A DNA stretch of 64,000 nucleotides from Istiophorus platypterus (lineage: Eukaryota > Chordata > Actinopteri > Istiophoriformes > Istiophoridae), in contig CM029114.1 in NCBI GenBank assembly GCA_016859345.1, positions 15,890,001 through 15,954,000 on the forward strand, given 5' to 3'. Below the pieces are notes generated by a model. The model saw only the letters and a list, made by a program, of their open reading frames with translations. It had not been told where the DNA came from and did not search any database. This document shows, piece after piece, positions 50,676-61,612 of this stretch; positions within the stretch are counted from its first letter, which is position 1; each line of letters opens with the position of its first letter. The position numbers were made by a program, and so were the translations under genes.

Positions 50676-53600
50676 TCACAGTCCAGGCATCACATAAGCA
50701 ATGTTTTCCAGAGTGGAGGCCTTAAAAAGTTATAAAAAAACAAGTTTTTCCCCCTGAGGTCCTAAATTACTGCCAGAACAATCTTGTCACCTGTGCATAT
50801 GTAGAATTTGTGGACAATATGCGGTTGCTATGTGTGCATGGCTGAGTGCCAATTTCTCACCAGTGTGTGTTGTGTACAACTGAGCTCTGGTATCTGTGCG
50901 GTGAGGCAGATTAGAGGAGCCAGGGCACACAGCAGAGAGTCCAAGAGAAGAGATAAGCTGCTGGACATGGACACCATTTTCTACAGAGACATGTAAAGAG
51001 GTCAAAGAATCCTTAATGCAGTGAATATGCTGCATGTTCTCCAGATGCTATATGAAATGTGCAACTCTTAATCCTGTACTCGGTCTTTAGACAGAGGAAT
51101 GTAGCAATAACATATGTTCATGTCAACACTGGAGCAGACTAACCAGTCAAGTGTTTTTTAAATTTTAAGACTTTAGTATTTCACAGCCTTCCACTACTTT
51201 TTCCACAGTACTTTTTGTACAAAGGAGTTCTTTGGTTTCAAAATCTTTGATTAGTAATATAAGATAAGATAAGATAAGATAAGATATTCACCTACTACAG
51301 TAACAGACATATTGTAATTGAAAAAAATTATTTCTGTAGTTTCTCCATTTTTCCTCTTTAAACATAAATATGTAAAAGCTGCTTAACTTGCCTCCCTTGG
51401 TGGGGGAAACTTTATCTGATTACCTGTGACTCAAAACCCAAAACCCAGAAACTTTTCTTTGTCCATGTAATTTGATTTGGTCCTGTGGCTTTTATTCACA
51501 TTGTTTGATGCAAACCTATAAGATTGGTGGAAAAAAAAACCAAAACAAACAAAAAAAACAAGACCACAACTTTGATTTGAAGTTTTTTCTATTAATGTAC
51601 AGATATTAAAGCAACAGGTTACATCTCTGTGTTGTAACCAATCAAAATTAATTTGATGTTTTGGTATATTTTTGAGCTTCAGGATGAAAACTGATTTTTT
51701 TAAATAAAAAATACTACAATACAGCACATGTATTGCTTCAACACTGTCTTGCTCATACTACATTTTGGCCCCTAAAATTTCTGGTGTTAATTTAGGTAGG
51801 ATAATGCTGGATGCCTTGTACAGCAAGCCAAATTCACTCATCTACATTTCTATTTTACAATGCAACAGGGTTACATTGTGATTTCAAAGATTCAAAGTAT
51901 GAAAGCACAGTTCGTTCATTATATATGTAATATACTCAAAATATCAAAGAAAGCACCAAAAGTTTTTGGGAAAATTTGGTTTTATCTTAACTGAATCTAC
52001 TTACATCTGTCTCCTGAAGATGGTGTCCAATCAGGGACAAGGACTCCCCCAGGAGGTGTAGGTGAGCTGCAGCACTGACAGGATCCCTATCAGAGCGGCC
52101 AGGACTCTTGGATGTGGATCTGAGAGTGTCCCAGCCTGAACCAATGGGAATGCACAAGGAACTAATAGCACTACAGGTATCAGTCATGGGGCCAGATACA
52201 GCTGGATTAACTATAGAGCTAACTGTGGTGGCGGTGGTTGCCACTGAACTTGGAACAGGTATGTACTGAAAAGGCCTGTGGGTTACCGGAGTGTTCGGGG
52301 GGGCTGACGGGTCCGGTAATGGTACAGTCTGCTATGTTGTGCTGGTCGTCTAAATATACCCAGTATTCTAGCATGGAGCTTTGACTTGCCTGGGAGCAAC
52401 ACACAGGTAGAAAAACAATGATGAGATAAAGTCAAGGTAGAAAAGTAAACTTGGAAGAAGCTTTTGGAAAATTACCTTATCAATGCTGCCCTCTTCTGTG
52501 CAATATGAATGCAACAAGTTGTCTTGGATATCCTGCAAAATAGTTTATGCACTACATTTGTCCTGAGGCTAAAAAGGAAAGGGTGAAATCACAGGCAGTT
52601 TATATCAATCCTGAGGAATTAAGAGTTTTAATAGCTGTGGATTTGTACTGATCAATCATTTTGGGTAAGGCTTTCAAAAACAGCAGTCTCCATTTGAACT
52701 CTGTTTGGCATCTTTGATTAAATTTTTATTGATGTTCTCACAGTAAGAAAAAAATGTATTAAATCCATCGTTTTTACATCTCATTTCTTCTCTTACCTCT
52801 TCTCCTTCTCCACCTCCTTCACTTTCTCCCCAGCTGTCACATGGTATACAGACTGGATAGGCAGGCAGGAAGTCCATGGACTCTGCTCCATAGAGTTCAG
52901 GCTCAGTTCCACTGTTACCTGCACTTAAGGAGGTTTTTGTGGTACAACAGAATTTAATCCTGAATCAATACATTTATTTTTTTAGGTATGAATCAAAAGA
53001 TAAGCCAGAACCTGAAATCCCAATCCAATTATCTACAGATTATTTCTAAAATTACATACACTGTGATAAAAGATTTTGGCTGCAGTGTGCCAGCTATTCA
53101 TATGTGATTACAGACTGTTTTTCCATCATACATTTCCTCATGTCATGAAATGTCCTCTTTCTTTACCTTTACACACGAGGGGAATGTGATTACTCTTGGC
53201 TATTTTTTAATTAAAATAACAACATAGACACACATACACCTTTACCCTCGAATTTCACACCTTACCAGACTTTTGTGTCATCTTGCTGAGGGAGCCCTCA
53301 GGTTCCTGAAAAAGTTGAAGAATATCCCATCACATTTAAGGCAACCAAAGAAACTCACAATACAATACAAACCCAGCATTTTGCCCAAATCAACAATGGT
53401 GCCATAAAAAAGTGATGGTAATACTCTTTTTAGAATACATTACATAACAATGAAGAGGAAACTGAAGAGGAAACATAACCCTGCACTGTCATCACAAATT
53501 CTCAGAGAGCTCTAATAAGTGCACACCGTTGCAATGAGTTGAGTCGAACATTGAGTTCTAAAGTTTTAGAGATAGTGGAGATGGAACAGCTTGTGCCAAA

Positions 53601-53848
53601 CTACACAATATGAGCATACACATAGCCATAAACTTTTTAATGGCTGCCAAAAGGTAGCAAAGTTAATCAAAGTCCAAGAGGATTGATGCTAGTGCGTCAA
53701 TACGGTGTGGCTTGGAGATTTTCTGTGTATTATGATTTCTCTCACCCCTAATCAGGTCATTGCTGAAATATCAATTCACCTTGTCAGGTCTCTCGGTGCC
53801 ATGTTCCTCACCATCCGACTCTGGTTCTTCCAGGTTCTCCACATCCAT
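50676..53848 (-). CDS. HMGXB4-like C-terminal-domain protein, no HMG box, frame broken
   Basis: Seven exons on the minus strand: 53848-53780, 53305-53266, 52918-52797, 52532-52476, 52389-52005, 50980-50861 and 50720-50676. Borders are GT-AG. The last part, AAHLHLLGESLSLIGHHLQE, then SSSLSLLLDSLLCALAPLIC, AQIPELSC and ENIAYVMPGL at the stop, matches the C-terminal domain of HMGXB4 (human AAHLQLLGESLSLIGHRLQE, IAYIMPGL). HMGXB4 is a nuclear HMG-box protein linked to Wnt repression and NURF. No HMG box or lysine-rich middle is found here; the intact length would be about 278 residues against about 600. The N-terminal part is acidic (MDVENLEEPESDGEEHG) with a short Cys/Trp segment (CIPCDSWGESEGGG) of unknown role. 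Exon 5 is 385 bases, one too many for the flanking phases: a run of seven C (52297-52303 on the plus strand as G) shifts the frame, and a stop appears at 52219. Confidence 0.72.
51259..51286 (+). repeat. (AGATA)n simple repeat
   Basis: Five tandem AAGAT units within the intron between the last 385-base exon and the 120-base exon of the HMGXB4-like gene. Confidence 0.9.
52297..52303 (+). other. Homopolymer (G7) that breaks the HMGXB4-like frame
   Basis: Before this run the frame gives YWVYLDDQHNIADCTIT; after it the family-matching C-terminus is one frame away. Six instead of seven bases would restore both the frame and the exon phase. It could be a true loss-of-function change or a sequencing error. 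Confidence 0.8.
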
Positions 53849-53934
53849 CACAATGTATTTGTGAGACCTTTTCTTCTCCTTCTAGCTATGTCCACTCACT
53901 AGTCCTGCTTCACCAACCATCTATACAGGCAGCA
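53849..53934 (-). other. 5' UTR part of exon 2 of the HMGXB4-like gene, with a short upstream frame
   Basis: A good acceptor (ATCACTCTCCCTCTCAG) precedes 53934. A 12-codon upstream frame starting MVGEAGL ends in TAG, in frame with and upstream of the chosen ATG at 53848. Confidence 0.5.
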
Positions 53935-55079
53935 CTGAGAGGGAGAGTGATTCAGAAAGCAGCAATATCAAGTATAACATAGTTGGAAACAATGAGCTCC
54001 AGTGGAGACTGAGTTGAGCTGTGACGATTAGTTGATTAGTCATTTGACAGAAAATGAAACAACTATACTGATAAGTGGTTAACCACTATACTAATTTTTC
54101 AAGTAAAAATGCCATACACATGCTGGTTCAAGCTCCTTTCTAAGATGTGAGGATTCAGCGCTTTGCTTTGTCGCACAAGAGTATGAATTGAAATATCTTT
54201 AAGTTTTAGACTGTTGGACGGACAAAACAAGATATCTGAAAACCACTGTGATCTGTGGGCAATTATAACAGGCATTTTGCACTATTTTCTGACATTTCAT
54301 AACAGATCATTCAATTAACAGGGAAAACATTCTGTATAATAATTGATAATGAAAATAATCGTTAGTCAGAACCCTAATTATAATGGACACTGTTGCTTGA
54401 AAATAACTTAGTTAAAGTTAACTCCAAAACGTACTATAATGTTGACGCTGCCTATGTGTTACCCTTTTTGAATACCAAAAACAGGGGTTAACAAAAGCCA
54501 ATCCCTGGCTCGTGGGAGAGTGAATGAACCTTCATCTGTCAATTTCAGCTGACTTTACAAGATTGAGATATGCAGTCGGAAGCAAAAATGGGAGGAAATA
54601 GACAGCTGTGCTTTAATTGGGCTGATACAATGGATCTGGGAAGATTGTTTTAACTGGGGCTACTTTTTGTACCATCACTATTTGCACCATCGCCTTTCAG
54701 AGGCTTTGAAACTGTGAGGGAGAGACGTGAGGCAGATGCTGTATGAGGAGAAGGGACAGCTGCATGCATGTGTCCTCAAAACAAATGTTTAGATTCAGTG
54801 CTACCGACAATTTCCAAGGGTATAATTATTTCTGTCCATCGTAAATGAACGCTCGTAATGCATTTAGAAAATCAAAGAAAAAATTAAAAGGCATTTCAGA
54901 ACTTGCCTATGAATCATGAGGCTTTTAACTTTTCTTTAGTCTCAAAGTAACCCAGTGACAGTCATCTAGACGTCAGCGAGCACACTCCAAACAGGAACTG
55001 CTAATAGCCAATTCGGCCTATTCATTTTTTTTTTTCCAAAATGTAAACAAACACACACAACGACTGGAAAAGTTGTTGC

Positions 55080-55760
55080 CTCGGAACCGAGCTACTGTTT
55101 GTTGTCCGAGCGTCAACACCGACCAGGTGCTTGGTAACTTGAGTCGCCGCCATAACTTACTAAAAATACAGCGCGTACTCGGGACGTGTTTGGACGTGAG
55201 ATACGAAGGTTGCCCGGCGGTCTCGGCACAACCTTTTATCTGAGGCGGATCGAGTCGACCGGATAAACGTGTGAGACGAGGACAAGCCGTTCGCGTCGCC
55301 ATTATTTCGGGTCCAAAGTTTTCCGTCGGCGTTTGCACGTTGCGAAACGAGCCGCGTCCCCGGAAAACCTCCCCCGAAAACCGGCGGCGCGGCCGAGACC
55401 TCGTAGTGAAAACCTTCAAATAAGGAGCGTGTGTTTCACCGGCAGCCCCGGACCTCGCTCGGCAGAACTTGGCGTTGGTCGGGAAACGGAGCCGAATGGA
55501 GGAGAACCAGCTGACTCACGCTTAGGAAACCCCCCTTCCCTCCCTCCCTCCTCTCCCCTCCCATCGGCCTGTCTCCCTGCTGAGTCACGTTAGGCTGGAG
55601 CGAAATGTCACGTTAAAACATGGCCGAGAGTGACCCGAGGCCCGAGGCCGCCGCCGCCGCCGCCGACCGGGCAGATGCGCGTCGGTCGGTCCGCGGCTCT
55701 GGGGCCAAACCGGCGCTGCTCCCCGCGGAGCGCGTATCTGAGCTGAGGCAAATGTCAGAT
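55080..55760. promoter_or_regulatory. CpG-rich promoter, probably bidirectional
   Basis: This is the only clearly CpG-dense block in the window (for example CGGCGGCGCGGCCGAGACC). It sits at the 5' end of the minus-strand HMGXB4-like gene and directly before a plus-strand ATG at 55620. It contains CTGACTCACGCTTAGG (55511-55526), TGCTGAGTCA (55578-55587) and two copies of GTCACGTTA (55584-55592 and 55607-55615). TGCTGAGTCA matches the Maf/Nrf2 stress element known from HMOX1 enhancers, and hmox1 begins about 2.1 kb downstream. Confidence 0.6.
55161..55420 (-). other. Putative noncoding first exon of the HMGXB4-like gene
   Basis: In the CpG-rich block a consensus minus-strand donor GTAAGT directly follows 55161. 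It would pair with the acceptor before 53934. The exon's 5' end is not determined; the start at about 55420 is a guess from the GC-rich limits. Confidence 0.35.
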
Positions 55761-55922
55761 CACGCAAACCGGGCTCCGGCAGCGAGAACAAAAAAAAAAA
55801 AAGTCCAATTTATAGTAAATAATGTGAATCTGCTCCCAAGAGAAAAACTGAGTGTTTCGTCCCGCGTCCCTCCACCAAGTTTGGGACGAATCGGCTCAGT
55901 ACTTTTTGCACAATTTAGTTGA
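55620..55922 (+). CDS. Candidate orphan first exon in the CpG island, unknown product
   Basis: An ATG in the CpG island opens a frame reading MAESDPRPEAAAAAADRADA, then GAKPALLPAERVSELRQ. The composition (Ala-rich, high CpG at third positions) is like a vertebrate first coding exon. After about residue 50 the sequence becomes AT-rich and unlikely to code, so a donor may lie in 55720-55790, but no strong one is visible. No downstream coding partner is seen before hmox1. I do not recognise the family. It may be a first exon of an unlocated transcript or a chance frame. Confidence 0.25.
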   Translation: MAESDPRPEAAAAAADRADARRSVRGSGAKPALLPAERVSELRQMSDHANRAPAARTKKKKVQFIVNNVNLLPREKLSVSSRVPPPSLGRIGSVLFAQFS

Positions 55923-56379
55923 CAAACAAACAGACACAGGTGATCACACTGACTCCTCGGGGGAGGTAGTAAAATATCCTCTGAATACATTTTATCCTGG
56001 CAGATTATGGATGTGCAATCAAATGTGTACCATTTTAAAGTATCATTTCTTTTCATTTACTTATCGGGAGTGGTTACACCCTGGCCACCACACGCGTGCC
56101 CTAACATGTCCTTGCATTTTTGTGTACTTTTGGTGTGGACTTGTTTTGGGTTGGCTTTGACCCCTCGTTTCCTGTTAAGAAAAGCCTCTGATATTAATCA
56201 TACTTTGGCCAAGTCAAGCCGGTTTTTATTCAGCCTATGTACCCGAGAAATGAGTCTGACTCAAAAAGCGCTTTACAGTCTTTTTAACACTTGACACCAC
56301 GTATACGCGCAGACATTACAGGTCATACAGGTCAACTGTGCTTTAAGGGAGATCCATAAAGAAAAGAAAGGGAGAAGTC

Positions 56380-56630
56380 CGACTGGCCTGCGCGGAGCTC
56401 TGATCTCCAGCCCATTCAGCACCTTCAGAATAACCTTTGGGAACGTCAACTGAACTGGGCCTCATCACACAACATCACTGTCTGACCTCAATGATGCTCG
56501 TGTGGCTGAACGGGAGCAAATCTCTGCAGCCACTGAAGAGGCTGTTATTGGAGTATTATTTTGGGATGAGAGGATCACATACAGGTGTAATGTTCGGGTG
56601 CACACATACTTTCGCTCACTTACAGGAGTC
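56380..56630 (+). mobile_element. Tc1-like transposon, 3' remnant
   Basis: The broken transposase tail is visible: CTGATCTCCAGCCCATTCAG corresponds to PDLNPIE, followed by TTGGGAACG (LWE/LWD region). The characteristic noncoding end GATCACATACAGGTGTAATG is followed by TTCGGGTGCACACATACTTT. It lies between the CpG island and hmox1. Confidence 0.75.
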
Positions 56631-57448
56631 ATTAAAAGGCCGTGTACAACATGTCATGGAGAAGTATGGCATGTGATTTCATGGCCATTATCACGCTTTT
56701 ATCTCCTTCTGTCTTGGCAATTATAACTCCTTCTTCACCTGCCTTGGCACAGAAGCCCTTGGTTGCTTACAAATAGTCCAAAAATCCTGCTGCTATGCTT
56801 TTGAACTAGTCATTAGAAAGATTTTGATTTTTCTTCATCCTTTTTCAAATTCAGAATTTAATTCAAAGTTTGCTCTAGTTCTAAAACTCAAGGAGATTGT
56901 GCTTCTGAGCTTTTTGCTTTTTAATTTGGGATCTCTAGAGAGAATTCCAAAAATCTGTTTTTACAGAACACTTCATGATGAATGCTGCACAATTATGTTT
57001 TTTAGAAACTGAGCTGTTGGTATAACTTTACAAGTGCTGTCAATGACTTTAATTTAAATGATTAACAGAGCAATTCAAAGAATTTTTCAGCTCTGGATAA
57101 ATGAAACAAGTTTAGTTTGAATTGTAGCAAAAGAGGATGTTTGGTCACATGCTTTAAAATACATGTAGCATCCACTGTACCTGTTTACTTTCCCAAGATT
57201 AGTTCTTCAACATTTTCTTTTCATTTGAACATTATTAGCCTTCTAAGTAATTTAATAGTGTGCTCAAACTTTTTTTTTTATAAACTGCAAACTGCCCCCA
57301 TATCAACTTGATCAACCATATGACTATTTTTCTCTATGATTAGTCAGTGTTTCAGCACTTCCTCCCTTTGCCAGACTCAGAAACTCATACCGTCATGCTT
57401 AGAGTTGGCTCCTCCTCTCCTCTGGTTCAACTTTGGAATTTCAAAGCT

Positions 57449-57457
57449 GCACTGTCA
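57449..57457 (-). promoter_or_regulatory. Candidate antioxidant response element upstream of hmox1
   Basis: Read on the minus strand it is TGACAGTGC with a following A, fitting TGACnnnGCA. It lies about 280 bases upstream of the expected hmox1 transcription start. Confidence 0.4.
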
Positions 57458-57702
57458 TGTTTAGCCCTCCTCCCTCCAGTTTTCCAGGGCACCACTAAAC
57501 CTTCCATTACTCATGCCGAGCCTGAAGTCCCTCCCTCAGTGAGCAATTTCCCAAGTTGTACTCAAGAGTTGCTGCATCATGTTAACTCTTGGCCCTTCCT
57601 ACTATTTTTGCTGAAGTTGCCGGATCATGTTTAGCTGAGGTTTTGTGACTCTTAGTTCCTGTTATCATTTAGCTACTAGAGGGAGGAGGCAAATGAGGAT
57701 GG

Positions 57703-57710
57703 TATAAAAG
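57703..57710 (+). promoter_or_regulatory. hmox1: hmox1 TATA box
   Basis: TATAAAAG lies about 30 bases before the expected transcription start (about 57733) and about 110 bases before the donor of the noncoding exon. TATA-driven, inducible transcription is usual for HMOX1. Confidence 0.7.
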
Positions 57711-57732
57711 ACGGAGAAGAGTTTACAGAGCA

Positions 57733-57820
57733 CAAACGGTACTGGACATCCAGAGGCGAAACAGTGAATCACTGTGGACCTTGATCAAACTACCAAACTT
57801 GAGGGAAGTTATCCTAACTG
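57733..57820 (+). other. hmox1: hmox1 noncoding exon 1
   Basis: It lies between the TATA box and a consensus donor GTGAGT at 57821. The next acceptor (TTTTTTAG) is at 57990, seven bases before the start codon. The 5' end is estimated from the TATA position. Confidence 0.6.
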
Positions 57821-57997
57821 GTGAGTAAAACACAATATTTACATTGCCGCTTTTTGTCATACTTTGAATTTTGTAACCTCCTGTTACTGTTTTATACCTC
57901 TTGAATTGCTGTATAGTGCTGATGATCATGCCAGTGGATGCTTTTTGTTCTATAAAACCATATTTCTGACATTTAAAAAAAATTTTTTAGGTTCAAA

Positions 57998-59769
57998 ATG
58001 GAGACAGAGAAGAAGACTCAGACCACAGCAGAACAGCTGACAGACAGGTAGGAATAAGCATCTGTGAGTTTTTGTATCTCTAGGTCCTCTCTTCTGACCC
58101 ATTCACATTTTGACTGAGGATAATATCCATCTTTGACATGGTCTTAGAATCTTAAGTGTTGAAACTGGGTTTAGTCATGTTGAGAACAGAGAACCTTTGT
58201 TAGATTGATAGTCTTAAACTAGATTGTGTTCATCATATTTGTATTAGTGCTGCAGCATCCAAATGTTCATCCCTTGTACAGTATGTGTAGACTTTAAGTT
58301 TGTGCATATGAAGTCTTATCAGCTGAACATTGTCTACATCAGATAAACATCTGCAGGTGCAGTAATTCATACAATAAATTCATATTATGTAACTGTACTT
58401 TGGAATTCCATAGTTGCCTTGTGTGTATATCATTCCTACCTCTCTTACCCATCACTGTTTTCTGTCAATTGTGCCAAACCGTAGTAACCATAGCGAATCA
58501 TTACTGAGGTCAGAAAGTGCCTATTTTAAACACATTAAAAGTTGAACTTTCTTTGTTGATTGCTGTTCATTTCTTCTTCCAGGGATCTGTCGGAACAAAT
58601 CAAAAAGGTGACTAAGGACAGTCATGTCAGGGCAGAAAACACTGAACTGATGCTGAGCTTCCAGAGGGGACAAGTCACCCTTGGACAATATAAGGTAAAA
58701 CACAGGAGTAGAGCTCAGATATTTAGATCATTTTACTTTCTCAGTCCTTCACCAATGGTACTTTAGTGGATACTCGGGTCCAGTGGCTCTCGGTCTGACA
58801 GCACCTCTCCTCCTTCAGCTCCTACTGTGCTCACTGTATGAGATCTACCAGGCCTTGGAGGAAGCGATGGACAGGAACTCAAACCACTCTGCCGTCGCAC
58901 CCATTTACTTCCCCTCTGAACTGGCCAGGGTGGAGTCCATTGAGAAAGACCTGGAATTCTTCTACGGCCCAGACTGGAGATCGAAGGTTGTTGCCCCTGC
59001 AGCCACTCAAAGATACTGCCACAGACTCAGACAGGTATATTTTATTATATCATACATGTTGCACACACTATCTTATTTACTTTTATTTTATTTATATTCA
59101 AATGCACTTCTGTTTGTCTCCTAATTGATACTGAAATAACACTCTTCATCTCTGATTTTTTTTCAGATTGGTAAAGAAAACCCTGAATTTCTGGTTGCCC
59201 ACGCTTACACCCGGTACCTTGGAGACCTGTCTGGAGGGCAGGTCCTAGGTCGTATTGCCCAGAAGTCCATGGGGCTTAAGAGCAATGAGGGTCTGTCATT
59301 CTTTGCCTTTCCTGGAGTCTCCAGCCCGAATCTGTTCAAACAACTCTACCGCAGCCGGATGAACAGCGTGGAGCTGACGGAGGAGCAGAGGAAGGGCGTG
59401 CTTGAGGAGGCCGTCAGAGCCTTCGAGTTTAACATTCAGGTGAGGAGCAGTGATTGTTAAGCAGAGCGAGAAACCTGGAAGCAGGAATATAAGGAAAGCT
59501 TTACCTTAAAAGTTAATCTTTTCCCTTGCAATTATTCATAAAGTTACAAATAGTTGATGGAAGTTCTTGCCTTTGTTTTACAGGTCTTTGAAGATCTACA
59601 GAAGATGCTGAGTATCACTGACAATCAGCAACAGAATGGTTCAGTTCACTCCAAACCAGTGCAGACACACCAGATCTTTCAAATGATCCACACTTCCCCA
59701 CTGCTGAAGACGGTCCTGGGACTCTTTGTGGCTCTGGCTACTGTCAGTATGGGAATGTATGCTCTTTAG
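57998..59769 (+). CDS. hmox1: Heme oxygenase 1
   Basis: Five coding exons: 57998-58047, 58583-58694, 58819-59034, 59167-59439 and 59584-59769, all with GT-AG borders and matching phases, giving 278 residues (human HMOX1 288). The enzyme opens haem to biliverdin, carbon monoxide and iron, using electrons from cytochrome P450 reductase at the ER membrane. The proximal haem-ligand histidine is His31 (VTKDSHVRAENTELM). The family signature VAHAYTRYLGDLSGGQ is intact and carries the distal-helix glycines. FKQLYRSRMNS is also conserved. The C-terminus has a single hydrophobic anchor (LLKTVLGLFVALATVSMGMY). The HMOX2 haem-regulatory Cys-Pro motifs are absent, which supports hmox1. The upstream TATA box and Nrf2/Maf-type sites fit stress induction. 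The gene appears intact. It could be either teleost co-orthologue. Confidence 0.97.
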
Positions 59770-60045
59770 AGTTAACACAAACCCATAAAAACTATTTATT
59801 AATCTGTTCCTGTTAAGCTTTTATGATCTCTACTCTAAGACTATTAAAAATCATTGCCTGATCAGAATTCTGTAAGATTTGAACCATCTATAAATGAGAA
59901 AATACTGTGTAATATTTTTGTAATTTAACAGAGAACCACATTTCTATGTACCTTGGGTGTAATGGCCTATTTAATTTTACATTTTTTTATGGAGTATGCA
60001 TTAAAATTTGAAATATGCTGTTAATACCGTAAATTTTATTTTTTT

Positions 60046-60051
60046 AATAAA
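60046..60051 (+). terminator. hmox1: hmox1 poly(A) signal AATAAA
   Basis: It lies about 280 bases after the stop codon and is followed by a T/G-rich stretch (TATATTTGTTG). The 3' UTR is AT-rich. Confidence 0.7.
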
Positions 60052-60074
60052 ATATATTTGTTGAAAGAAACCAC

Positions 60075-60846
60075 TTTGTCTTTTGCAGTTCTGTGAAGTG
60101 TCTGTCAGGTTGGCAATGTTCATGGCTGCTGTTTTCTTGTGAGGTTTATGAAACTGGTGATGTTCCCAGTCCGGTTGGTTTGGCCTCTGACTATGTGCCT
60201 GCTCTTTATCTGGCCCTTGGACTTATGGTGGTTCCTGTTCATGAGATTGCATAATTCATGAAAACAATTGCTGATAAGCATTGGTAGGGAAGATTATTTT
60301 TATCATTGATCATTTCTTAATTACTCTTTCAATCTTTTTTTTTTGTTTGATAAATTAGTAATCAAATCCAATGTAGATTTATGTTCTGTCAATCCACTCA
60401 TGTAATTGCTTCACCTGAACTTGTAATAAGTGATGATGCCAGGGTATAACTCCTTCAATACACGTCAATTTTAGCAAAGACATGGAATTTATTCCCTATA
60501 GATTCAACTACAACACTATATCTAGGGCTGCTCTATAAATAAATGGTTTCTGACCATTTTGCATATTTCAAACTATGGTAGGGAGGTATAAAGAAGTTGT
60601 TTGGAATGGGAATCACAGTCATTTAACTGAACAAATTTGGTAACTTGAGATACTAGACAGTGTTCCAGCTGTTTTGTGATTACATCCCGTCATAATCTAT
60701 TTATGCTAGTGTTCATAAGAGTTCAAAGGGAACCAGGATTACACCAAATAAAAGCAAACCATGCTTTTTCGCCACAGTGACTTCTTCAGCTTTAATACAC
60801 ATATAAGAAACATCGCGTTGTACTCGTGTAAAATTTGGTATCCTCC
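60075..60846. other. Gap between the convergent hmox1 and rnf11 3' ends
   Basis: No gene recognised. hmox1 ends from the left and rnf11 from the right, leaving under 1 kb. Confidence 0.5.
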
Positions 60847-60852
60847 TTTATT
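60847..60852 (-). terminator. rnf11: Candidate rnf11 poly(A) signal
   Basis: AATAAA on the minus strand, about 1.75 kb past the rnf11 stop codon. RNF11 is known for a long 3' UTR, so the distance is acceptable, but the actual end is not proven. Confidence 0.45.
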
Positions 60853-61499
60853 GTGTTTTCATGATTTCCCTAAAACCTGTGCACCTGCGGCACATATTAT
60901 ACATTAAAAGACAAAATGATTGTTAACAGGAGCCAGGGCAAAGGCCTGGCTTCATCCTAGGCCTGTTTGACAGTGACACAAATCATTACAGTGCTGGTAT
61001 CTGTCTCCCCCTAGAGGACAACTAAAAGAAAAACAAAAAGTCATGTCAGAAATGATTGTACTTCACTGGATTTGACTTACCTCAGCCTTAAAAGGCACAG
61101 CAGCCTGAGTAAATCAGAAATGTCCTCCTATTGTCACTTACACTGTCCAAATCCTTAAAAGCTGAAATAATGCTTTACATTCATGAGACATTGCTTTCTA
61201 CTGCCGTAGCCTCTCTTTCAACATTTTACTTGTTTGTGCTATACATTATGCGGCCAGTACCAAACATTATAAGGATTATGTTGGATCAGACCCAGATGCT
61301 CTGGAAATGCATCGTTGCTGTTGGAAGGCCATCAACACAAAACAAAATCTAACAGCTGCAAACTAGAAAAAGAGCAATAACTACAACATGGTTTATAATT
61401 GACAGGGTTAATTCATGTTAGCTAACTCAACATGCCAATCTCTACCAACCATCCCCTAAAAGTAGAATAAAAAAAAGCAAAACAAAAAAAAAACAAAAA

Positions 61500-61557
61500 A
61501 CACACACACACAGCACCGCACCACACCACTCCACACCACACACATACAAACAAACAA

Positions 61558-61588
<31 letters not shown>

Positions 61589-61612
61589 CACAGACACACA
61601 CACACACTAACC
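61500..61612 (+). repeat. (CA)n-rich simple repeat in the rnf11 3' UTR
   Basis: Compound CA tract with AAAC and CACACCAC interruptions, preceded by A-rich sequence. Confidence 0.9.

Noticed and set aside
57998..59769. Reading the heme oxygenase as hmox2
   Set aside because: No Cys-Pro haem-regulatory motifs are present, and the length and C-terminus fit hmox1.
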